In this document: positions 1-6,363 of the stretch, piece by piece | How positions within the stretch are numbered: position 1 is the stretch's first letter | How the letters are laid out: every line of letters starts with the position of its first letter | Origin: an uncultured Verrucomicrobiota bacterium | GTDB taxonomy: Bacteria > Verrucomicrobiota > Kiritimatiellia > CAIVKH01 | Reading direction: 5' to 3' | NCBI GenBank assembly: GCA_937996795.1 | Contig: CALKUH010000051.1 | Span: forward strand, 1-19,240 | Length of the DNA: 19,240 bases | Translations under genes and position numbers: made by a program | The notes under the pieces: generated by a model | Seen by the model: only the letters and a program-made list of their open reading frames with translations | The model's database searches: none | Told to the model about the DNA's origin: nothing

Positions 1-1
1 G

Positions 2-1306
2 CAGGCCGAGCCCGAGGGCAAGGGCCGCGAGGGACGGACGCGCGCGGGCGACCGGCAGGGCGGAGAGCGCGAGGCCGAGCACGCCCCAGAGCACCGGCAC
101 CGTGAGACCGTCGAACCGGACCGGGATGGCCAGCGCGAGGAACAATACGGCCACATGCAAATAGCACGTCGCCTCCGGCGCGGCATCGGCGCGCCGCAGG
201 AGCGCGCGCGCGACGAACGCGTGGGCCACGGCGGCGAGGGCGAGCCACAGCCCGGCGCGTTCCGCGTCGCCCTGCGCGTCACACATCCAGAGCAACGCGA
301 CGGCCAGTCCGCCCGCCGCGCCGAAGAGGCGGAGGAGACCGAGTTCGCGCAAGCCCTGCGCCTGCGCGCGGCCCAGCGCGAGCAGGTGCAGCGCGACCAC
401 CTCCGCATAAATCCCGGCGACCAGCGCGAGGCCCGGCCACAGCGCGTGCGACGCGCGAACCTCCAGCCAGATGGCGACATGCATGGCGGCAAAGAGCGTG
501 GCGAGGTTCGGCAGCAACGGCCAGTCGCGCCGGCGCACGAGCAGCAGGACGGGCACGTTCACGAGCAGCGCATACACCAGCGGGAAGACGCCCACGGGTG
601 CGGTCGTTTTGACAAGCCACGGCGTGATAAACGCGCCGACCACGCCGAGGGTCGCGACGGCCTGGCTGTCGTACCGCCGCGCAAGCAGCAGGACCGCCAC
701 CGCCGCGCCGACGAGACCCGCGAGCGCGGTCCCGGGTCCGATGAGGGCGTACAGGCGGTGCGCCGCGAAGACGGTGAAATACAGCAGCGCGGAGCCCGCG
801 CCGGTCAGCGCGCGCGCCAGCGCGACATGCGTCTCGCCCTTGCGGTGCATGACGTGGCCGAGCGCGAGCAGGACCAGCGAGGCGGCGAATCCGACCGCCA
901 CGCGCGCCACGGGACCCAGCAGGCCGTGCTGGATGGCGTAGCCGACGAAAAAGGCCACGGAAATGATGATCGCCGCCGCGCCGACAAAACTCGCGACCTT
1001 GCCGCCGAGCGTCACCTCCATGGTGGGCTTCGGCGCCGCCGGAAGCGGCGGGGGTGGCGGCGGAGCAACAGGACGCGGCTCCGGCTTAACCGCCTGCACC
1101 GGCGCGGGCTCGGGCACGACGACTGGTTTGGGCGGCGTCGCGGGCTCGGGTTGGGAGGGATGCGGCTGGCCGGTATCGACGGTGCGTATGTGGCGGCGCA
1201 GTTGATCGACCTCGTCAAGGGCGCGCGAGGCTTTGGCGAGGGCGACGGACGCGATGACGATCGGCCCCACGAAGATCACGAGCGCGATGAGAAATAGAAA
1301 TTCCAT
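2..1306 (-). CDS. DUF2339 multi-pass membrane protein (3' end outside window)
   Basis: Reverse-strand frame open from ATG 1306 to the left edge, giving 435 codons with no stop, so the C-terminus is missing. It starts with one hydrophobic helix (about residues 3-24), then a short charged helical stretch (RALDEVDQLRRHI) and a proline-rich linker to about residue 90. A long run of transmembrane helices follows. Family-like landmarks are ALTGAGSALLYFTVFAAHRLYAL and, later, LGVVGAFITPWLV, which match the DUF2339 predicted-membrane-protein family. The molecular function of that family is not known. A strong Shine-Dalgarno sequence (GGTGGAGG, 1313-1320) supports the start. It lies 66 bp downstream of xth on the same strand and may be co-transcribed, although a weak promoter-like pair, TTGCCC (1348-1353) and TCCAAT (1325-1330) with 17 nt between, sits in the gap. 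Family members are often longer than 435 residues, which fits truncation by the window edge. Confidence 0.8.
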   Translation of the reverse strand, partial: MEFLFLIALVIFVGPIVIASVALAKASRALDEVDQLRRHIRTVDTGQPHPSQPEPATPPKPVVVPEPAPVQAVKPEPRPVAPPPPPPLPAAPKPTMEVTLGGKVASFVGAAAIIISVAFFVGYAIQHGLLGPVARVAVGFAASLVLLALGHVMHRKGETHVALARALTGAGSALLYFTVFAAHRLYALIGPGTALAGLVGAAVAVLLLARRYDSQAVATLGVVGAFITPWLVKTTAPVGVFPLVYALLVNVPVLLLVRRRDWPLLPNLATLFAAMHVAIWLEVRASHALWPGLALVAGIYAEVVALHLLALGRAQAQGLRELGLLRLFGAAGGLAVALLWMCDAQGDAERAGLWLALAAVAHAFVARALLRRADAAPEATCYLHVAVLFLALAIPVRFDGLTVPVLWGVLGLALSALPVARARPSLAALALGLGL

Positions 1307-1372
1307 GACCGGCCTCCACCGCGCATTGGAGCAGGTTGGCGGGTGCCGGGCAAGGAGCCGTTGGCTGGGGAC

Positions 1373-2152
1373 CTACCCGCCCCACTCGAAATCAGCGGCA
1401 ACGACGGTGTGATCGGAGGGCCGGGGCGCGGCGCGGGGCGCGAGGTCGATCCAGCAGGCCTGTGCGCGGGCGGCGAGCGGCGGTGTCGCGAGCAGGTAGT
1501 CGAGACGCCAGCCCTCCTTGCGCGCGGGGGTGAACGGCTTGCGATAATCGAAGAAGGAGTAGTGGCCGGGGCCCGGATGAAAGCGGCGGAAAAGGTCCTG
1601 GAATCCCCACGCCTTGCATTCCGCGAACGCGCGGCGCACGTCGGCGTGGTAGCAGACATGGTCCTCTCGTTCCTCCGGGTTGTTCACGTCGATCGGCTCC
1701 GCGGCCACGTTGAAGTCGCCGAGCCACAGCACGGCGTCATCCGGCGTAAACCGCGCGGCAAACCAGTGGCGCAGGCGCGCGTACCAGTCGACTTTGTAGC
1801 GGAACATCGGGTGGTCGATCGCGCGGCCCTGCGGGATGTAGGTGTTGACCAGATGCAGCGCGCCGAACCGCGCGTGCAGCAGGCGCGGCTCATCCGCGGG
1901 GCCGTCGTCGTTGAACCCGAAGGCCACGGCATCCGGCGCGCGCCGGGACAGCAGCGCGACGCCGTTGTAGGCCTTCATGCCGCGGAACGCGACGTGGTAG
2001 CCCGCGTCGCGCAGCGGGCCGGCCGGGAACAACTCGTCGACCACCTTGGTTTCCTGCAACGCGAGCAGGTCCGGCTGGTGCTGCGCCAGCCACGCGAGGA
2101 CGAGGTCGAGGCGGGACCGGATCGAATTGCAGTTGTAAGTCGCGACGCGCAT
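1373..2152 (-). CDS. xth: exodeoxyribonuclease III (AP endonuclease, ExoA/Xth type)
   Basis: 259 residues, close to the 268 of E. coli Xth. The enzyme cleaves DNA at abasic sites and removes 3' blocking groups and nucleotides in base-excision repair; it is cytosolic and needs a divalent metal. The endonuclease/exonuclease/phosphatase fold signatures are all present in order: YNCNSIRSR (N7), LQETK (E34, metal), NTYIPQG (Y105), WLGDFNVA (D146 and N148), RLDYLL (D218) and the C-terminal SDHTVV (D247, H248). The reading frame extends 25 codons further upstream, but those codons overlap the promoter. The family N-terminus MRVATYNCNS and the promoter geometry both point to ATG 2152. There is no Shine-Dalgarno sequence; the -10 ends 7 nt before the ATG, so the mRNA is probably leaderless. 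It is divergent from the TerB-like/DUF697 gene. Confidence 0.95.
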   Translation of the reverse strand: MRVATYNCNSIRSRLDLVLAWLAQHQPDLLALQETKVVDELFPAGPLRDAGYHVAFRGMKAYNGVALLSRRAPDAVAFGFNDDGPADEPRLLHARFGALHLVNTYIPQGRAIDHPMFRYKVDWYARLRHWFAARFTPDDAVLWLGDFNVAAEPIDVNNPEEREDHVCYHADVRRAFAECKAWGFQDLFRRFHPGPGHYSFFDYRKPFTPARKEGWRLDYLLATPPLAARAQACWIDLAPRAAPRPSDHTVVAADFEWGG

Positions 2153-2159
2153 GGCCGAC

Positions 2160-2188
2160 AGTGTACTGCATGCGGAATCGGTGAACAA
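2160..2188 (-). promoter_or_regulatory. promoter of xth, leaderless type
   Basis: On the minus strand, TTGTTC (2183-2188) is followed after 17 nt by TACACT (2160-2165). Only 7 nt separate the -10 from the ATG at 2152, which places the expected transcription start on or next to the start codon. Confidence 0.6.
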
Positions 2189-2235
2189 ACCGGCGCGCGC
2201 ATGGTCAAAGAGAGCCGTCTGACACAAGGAGCATC

Positions 2236-3183
2236 ATGCAAACGGAACATGCGCAGGCCCTGATCACGATTGCCGCAATGGCTGCATTTGCGGACGGACA
2301 GAAGAGCGAACAGGAGCGTGCGCGCTTCCGCGACATCGTCGCGCAACTGGGGGTCGACGGGCTCGACCCCTCCGCGATCGTGACGGGCGTCCTGCTGAAA
2401 CGCGCGGATGTGGACGCCGCGTGCAAGGCGCTGGACACGCCGGAGCTGCGCGCGCTGGCGTATGAATTCGCCGTGTGCCTGTGCGACGCCGACGGCCCCG
2501 CCTCGGCGAACGAACAGGCGTTTCTCGCGGACCTGCGCCGACGTCTGCTGCTCGACAACGCACCGGCGGCCGCGGTGTTGCAGGAGGCGGAATCGCTGGC
2601 GGCGCTGCCGGTGACGGAAGCCGCGGCCACCCCGCCGCCGCTGCCGGCCGCGGCGGTCGAACCCGCCCGTGTCGTGGATCCGTCGCCGATGATCCTGAAA
2701 TACGCGATCCTGTGCAGTTGCCTCGAATTGCTTCCGCAGGGCGTGGCGAACCTCGCGATCATGCCGTTGCAGATGAAAATGGTGTATCGCGTGGGGCGCG
2801 ATCACGGGTTCCCGCTGGACAAGGGACACATCGTCGAACTGCTCGGGGTGCTTGGCGTGAGCGCGACCGGCCAGATGCTGGAGGGCGTCGCGCGCAAGTT
2901 TCTGGGGAAATTCGGCGGCGCGCTGGCCGGCGGCATCGGCAAGGCCGTCGCCCGCGGCGCGACCGGCGCGGCGCTCACGTTTGCCACGACCTATGCCCTC
3001 GGCCATGTGGCGCACCGCTATTACGGCGGCGGCCGCCGGCTCGACCGCACCGCGTTGCAGGGGCTGTTCGGCGAACTCAAGACCCAGGCGGCGTCGCTTT
3101 ATCCGCGCTACGCGGACCAAATCCAGCAGCAGTCGACGCAGGTGAACGTGTCGTCGCTACTCAGCGGGCGCGGCCTGCCCTGA
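2236..3183 (+). CDS. TerB-like / DUF697 (YcjF-type) fusion protein
   Basis: 315 residues. Residues 1-110 look like a TerB-type helical domain with two acidic DG...E motifs: AFADGQKSEQE (about 17-27) and CDADGPASANE (about 83-93). In TerB-family proteins such acidic clusters bind metal or mediate membrane-associated stress roles. An alanine/proline linker (about 120-148) joins it to a DUF697 domain (about 150-270), recognised by ILKYAILCSCLELLPQG, the LQMKMVYRVG segment and the glycine-rich amphipathic stretch GGALAGGIGKAVARG. DUF697 occurs in YcjF-like, membrane-associated and often GTPase-linked proteins. The start is set by AAGGAG (2226-2231). The 3' end overlaps the convergent DUF2851 gene by 27 bp. 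Domain calls are from recognition only; the cellular role is unknown and no partner GTPase is nearby. Confidence 0.75.
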   Translation: MQTEHAQALITIAAMAAFADGQKSEQERARFRDIVAQLGVDGLDPSAIVTGVLLKRADVDAACKALDTPELRALAYEFAVCLCDADGPASANEQAFLADLRRRLLLDNAPAAAVLQEAESLAALPVTEAAATPPPLPAAAVEPARVVDPSPMILKYAILCSCLELLPQGVANLAIMPLQMKMVYRVGRDHGFPLDKGHIVELLGVLGVSATGQMLEGVARKFLGKFGGALAGGIGKAVARGATGAALTFATTYALGHVAHRYYGGGRRLDRTALQGLFGELKTQAASLYPRYADQIQQQSTQVNVSSLLSGRGLP

Positions 3184-4647
3184 CCGTCCCGCGTGGCGCC
3201 GCAGCAGCGCAGGGAACGTGCAGCTCGCGCAGCGCGAGCGGTCGTTCAGGCAGTAGTCGTGGAAGATCTGGATCAACCCCTGCTTGCGCACACCGGTGCG
3301 GTGAAGGCTGGCGGGATGGTGCGGACCGAACAGATTGTGCGCCGTCTGGCGGACGACCTGGTTATCCCCTTCAGGTGGGAGCGACGCGAGCAGGTCCGGC
3401 GCGAAGGGCTCCACGCTTCCATCCGCCGCGAGCAGCGGGATGACGAGATTGGTCACGATCAACTGGATGCGCTCCCCGCCGACGAGCGCGATGGGCGCAC
3501 GGGCCACCGGCCCGCCCCACGCGAGGCGGCGGTCCCAATACGCATCGCCCGCGCGCGCGAGCTCCGCCTGCACCTCGCGCACCACGCGGGCCGCGCCCGC
3601 GCGATCCGGTGACGCCAGCCGCGCGAAGGCCGGGCGGCTCTTCGCGAACAGCGCGGCCGCGGCGGCAATCCGGCGGACGGGTTGGTTCGGTGGACGCAGG
3701 CCGGCGGTGCGCCAGGCCGACGCCTCCATCAAGCGGCCCGCCCATCGTTCGCGCTGCTTGAACCAGTGATCCCACAGCAGGCGCACATGGACGCGCGTCG
3801 GTTCGTCCCAGCGCGGCGCCAGCCGCTCGGGCAGCAGGCCCGCGACGCCGAGCAGGATGGCCTGCGCGAGGCGCGCATCGCCCGCGCACCGTTCCTGCAA
3901 CTCCGCCACGGGCACGCGCGCGGCGAGCGCGCGGAACGCCAGCTTGTTGTGCTTGTAGCCGAAGGCCGCGAGCACCTCCTCATACACCAGTTGCGCCGCG
4001 CCCGCCTCCTCCCGGCGCAGCGCGAGGCGCACCGCCTTGCGCCGCAGCCGCTCCTGCCCCGCCGCATCGAGCACCTGCTGGCGCGCGTCCGGCGTCCACC
4101 CGCGCAGCACCTGCTGGCAGGGCGGCACCTCGGCGCGCGCGGCATACGGATAGGCGGCGACGTCAATGGTGTCGAACGAGAACGCGGACCGGGCCGCGAG
4201 CGGCGCGCGAAGCGCGAGTTGCACCGCGCCGCGCGGCAGCTCGCCCGACTCCAGCGCGCCGGCAAAAAAGGTCACATGCGCGCACACGCGCGCATAGCGC
4301 GGGTCGTCGCGGTGCCCGTGCGCGCGCCAGTCATTCGGATGGATGTGCACCTCGACATCGCCGCTGATGCGGCGGCGACCCGCGCCGATGCGCAGCGCCG
4401 CGCCGAGAAAATCCGGGCCGGCCTCAAGATTCCACACGCCGGGGTCCTCGACCTCCACCGCTTCCCCCTCGGACGTGACCAGCGCGGAGGGGCGCAGCGC
4501 GGGATCGAACCACACGCACTGCAGGTGGCGCTCGGTGTAGGGGAAGACGCGGAAGCGCGCGGACGACTCGCGCACGGCGCCCGTGGCGGCGGGCGCGCCG
4601 TACAGATGCGCCAGCGGGAAATACGCCTCCGGCGGGCGGGGGTTCAC
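3157..4647 (-). CDS. DUF2851 family protein
   Basis: 496 residues. The N-terminal region carries conserved DUF2851 features: ERHLQCVWFD (about 39-48), an EAGPDF motif, GDVEVHIHPNDWRAHGH and the following CAHVTFF. The C-terminus carries GLIQIFHDYC followed by two more cysteines (C466, C473, C476), a conserved pattern that could bind metal. The family is known mainly from Bacteroidota and PVC-group genomes and has no established function. The start is GTG 4645-4647, overlapping the stop of the upstream lipoprotein gene as GTGA, so the two are translationally coupled. Its 3' end runs 27 bp into the convergent TerB-like/DUF697 gene. I do not see a signal peptide or membrane segment, so it is probably cytosolic. 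Confidence 0.85.
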   Translation of the reverse strand: MNPRPPEAYFPLAHLYGAPAATGAVRESSARFRVFPYTERHLQCVWFDPALRPSALVTSEGEAVEVEDPGVWNLEAGPDFLGAALRIGAGRRRISGDVEVHIHPNDWRAHGHRDDPRYARVCAHVTFFAGALESGELPRGAVQLALRAPLAARSAFSFDTIDVAAYPYAARAEVPPCQQVLRGWTPDARQQVLDAAGQERLRRKAVRLALRREEAGAAQLVYEEVLAAFGYKHNKLAFRALAARVPVAELQERCAGDARLAQAILLGVAGLLPERLAPRWDEPTRVHVRLLWDHWFKQRERWAGRLMEASAWRTAGLRPPNQPVRRIAAAAALFAKSRPAFARLASPDRAGAARVVREVQAELARAGDAYWDRRLAWGGPVARAPIALVGGERIQLIVTNLVIPLLAADGSVEPFAPDLLASLPPEGDNQVVRQTAHNLFGPHHPASLHRTGVRKQGLIQIFHDYCLNDRSRCASCTFPALLRRHAGRSGQAAPAE

Positions 4648-5171
4648 GGCGCCTCCACCTCCGCGATGCGATCCCTCGCGATGCGCACGATCGTCTCGTA
4701 CATCGGCGGCTGGCCGGGTGTGTCAAAACGGGCGACGATGTCGCGGTAGAAATCGAGCGACTCCTTGCGCATGCCCGAGGTCCACAGCAGGTCGCCCGCC
4801 GAGCGCCACGCCTGGATCACCTCCCAGTCCTGGTCGGGGTAAAGGACGCCGACCTTGGCATACGTCGCAAGCGCCTCCTTCCGCTCGCCGCGCTCCGCGT
4901 GCAGGTTCGCGCGATACCGCAGCGCCATGGCCGCCCACGGTTGCGCATCGGGATAGAGTTCGCGCAGCAGGCGGAACCCCTGCACCGCCTGTTCGACCAG
5001 CTCCGCGCGAACCAGTTCGTTGGTGGCGTCGCCCGCCGCAATGACATACTCGCGCATGATCCGTTTGAATTCGTACTGCGCCTCCGCCTCCATCCGTTTT
5101 TCCGGCGGGCGTGTGGCGCAGGAGGCAAGGGCGAGGATCGAAAGAACCGCGAGCAAAAGGAAAGACTTCAC
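4644..5171 (-). CDS. small lipoprotein with TPR-like helical repeats
   Basis: 175 residues starting at GTG 5169-5171, with a Shine-Dalgarno GGAG in GGCAGGAGT about 8 nt upstream. The N-terminus is a clear lipoprotein signal: MKS, a hydrophobic core, then a lipobox ending LAS-C18, so the mature protein would be lipid-anchored facing the periplasm. The remainder is helical, with alternating A/Y/L positions typical of tetratricopeptide-like repeats (for example about residues 75-115, WAAMALRYRANLHAERGERK). This suggests a protein-protein scaffold, but no specific family is recognised. It is the first gene of a two-gene operon with the DUF2851 gene, sharing a GTGA overlap. A promoter lies 20 bp upstream. 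Confidence 0.75.
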   Translation of the reverse strand: MKSFLLLAVLSILALASCATRPPEKRMEAEAQYEFKRIMREYVIAAGDATNELVRAELVEQAVQGFRLLRELYPDAQPWAAMALRYRANLHAERGERKEALATYAKVGVLYPDQDWEVIQAWRSAGDLLWTSGMRKESLDFYRDIVARFDTPGQPPMYETIVRIARDRIAEVEAP

Positions 5172-5190
5172 AGCGTGACTCCTGCCGCGC

Positions 5191-5219
5191 AGCGTAGCGG
5201 ATCACCGGGCGGGCATCAA
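5191..5219 (-). promoter_or_regulatory. promoter of the lipoprotein-DUF2851 operon
   Basis: On the minus strand, TTGATG (5214-5219) is followed after 17 nt by TACGCT (5191-5196). The short leader holds a Shine-Dalgarno sequence, unlike the back-to-back divergent promoter at 5241-5269. Confidence 0.55.
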
Positions 5220-5240
5220 TCGCGCGACGCCGCAAGGCCC

Positions 5241-5269
5241 TTGCCACCGCGGCGGCGCTCGGCTATGCA
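5241..5269 (+). promoter_or_regulatory. promoter of the exported protein gene, leaderless type
   Basis: TTGCCA (5241-5246) is followed after 17 nt by TATGCA (5264-5269). The ATG at 5278 begins 8 nt further on and no Shine-Dalgarno is present. The ATG at 5269 overlaps the -10 and therefore cannot be the start if this promoter is used. Confidence 0.5.
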
Positions 5270-5277
5270 TGCGCGCC

Positions 5278-6357
5278 ATGTCGAGGCAAGCCACCACCCC
5301 CATCGCGCGCGTCTGCGGCGGCGTCTTGCTGGGCGCCGTCCTCGCCCTCGGCGCGCCCGGCGCGCTGCGCGCGGAATCGCCGGAACCGGTGCGCCCGTCG
5401 GAACCGCGGCGCGAACGCCCGATCCTGGATACGCTCGACGACTACCACGACTACATCAGCAGCCGCGTCCTCGGTTTCGGCGCGGGCATGGATGGATGGC
5501 TCTCGAAACGTCTTCGCGACCCGAAGGAGCGCGCCGACCCGCCCCCGGCGCCGCCGGTGTATGACCGGAACAACATGGACGAGATCGAAGCGTCGCGCCT
5601 GATCCTCTCGCCGATCGTCACGTTCCGCGATGGCGACGGGCTTCGGGTCGGCATGCAGTCGCGCGGCAAACTCCATTTGCCGCAGGTCTCCGAGCGGCTG
5701 GACCTGATTTTCGACAGCGATGACGGTGAAAGCCGGACCACCCCCGGCCTCGCCGACGTGAACGACGTCGGCTTCCGCGAAGGACCCAGCGGCTCGGCCA
5801 AACTGCGGCTGCGCCTGTACGACGACCTCAAGTTCCGGTCCAGCGTGGAGGCCGGGCTCAAATTCAAACCCGAGCCGGTGCCGCGCCTCGGCGTCCGGCT
5901 GCGCCTCTCCGCCCACCGCGACTCGTTCACCGCGCGCTGGACACAAACGTTCTTCTGGGAAACCGAGGACGGCTTCGGCCAGCGCTCCGTGATCGACCTG
6001 GACCAGGGCGAGCCGGGCCGCTACCTCCGCCGCCTCAGCACCAGCATCCTGTGGAGCGAGGGCAGCGATGGCGTGCGCGGGGGACAGACCCTGCAACTGT
6101 ACAAATACCTGAGCGCGCGGCGCGTGCTGGGCGTGAAATTTGGCGTCGATGGACCGCTGGAGCCCAGCGCGCATGTGGAGACCTACAGCGTGCGCGCACT
6201 GTGGCGGCAGCGCCTGCACCGCGAGTGGCTGTTCATCGAAATCGAACCCGGCGTCGAGTGGCCGCGTGAACGCGACTACGACACGACCCCGCTCGTCCGC
6301 GTAAAACTGGACATCATCTTCGGCGACTGGGACGAGCGGAAGGGGCGGAAAAAATGA
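5278..6357 (+). CDS. exported, probably outer-membrane beta-barrel protein of unknown function
   Basis: 359 residues from ATG 5278. The N-terminus is a Sec signal peptide with a basic start (MSRQ), a hydrophobic core and a probable cleavage after ALRA (before ESPEP). The mature part begins proline-rich and acidic. From about residue 100 it becomes a series of alternating short strands with aromatic/charged ends, such as KLRLRLYDDLKFRSSVEAGL, RWTQTFFWETEDGFG and LFIEIEPGVEW, typical of a transmembrane beta-barrel. The last strand region ends RVKLDIIFGDW, followed by a short lysine/arginine-rich tail, so it does not have the classic terminal aromatic of many porins. No family was recognised. 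It is monocistronic: the divergent lipoprotein operon lies upstream and the convergent coiled-coil gene ends 6 bp downstream. Confidence 0.7.
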   Translation: MSRQATTPIARVCGGVLLGAVLALGAPGALRAESPEPVRPSEPRRERPILDTLDDYHDYISSRVLGFGAGMDGWLSKRLRDPKERADPPPAPPVYDRNNMDEIEASRLILSPIVTFRDGDGLRVGMQSRGKLHLPQVSERLDLIFDSDDGESRTTPGLADVNDVGFREGPSGSAKLRLRLYDDLKFRSSVEAGLKFKPEPVPRLGVRLRLSAHRDSFTARWTQTFFWETEDGFGQRSVIDLDQGEPGRYLRRLSTSILWSEGSDGVRGGQTLQLYKYLSARRVLGVKFGVDGPLEPSAHVETYSVRALWRQRLHREWLFIEIEPGVEWPRERDYDTTPLVRVKLDIIFGDWDERKGRKK

Positions 6358-6363
6358 CCCCGT

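Noticed and set aside
155..1297. 380-codon plus-strand frame at the left edge
   Set aside because: It is antisense to the DUF2339 membrane protein. The opposite frame shows hydrophobic helices and a strong Shine-Dalgarno, while this one encodes a charged low-complexity product.
3682..4749. Plus-strand frame opposite the DUF2851 gene
   Set aside because: It has arginine-rich composition, lacks signals, and lies entirely over a conserved family gene.
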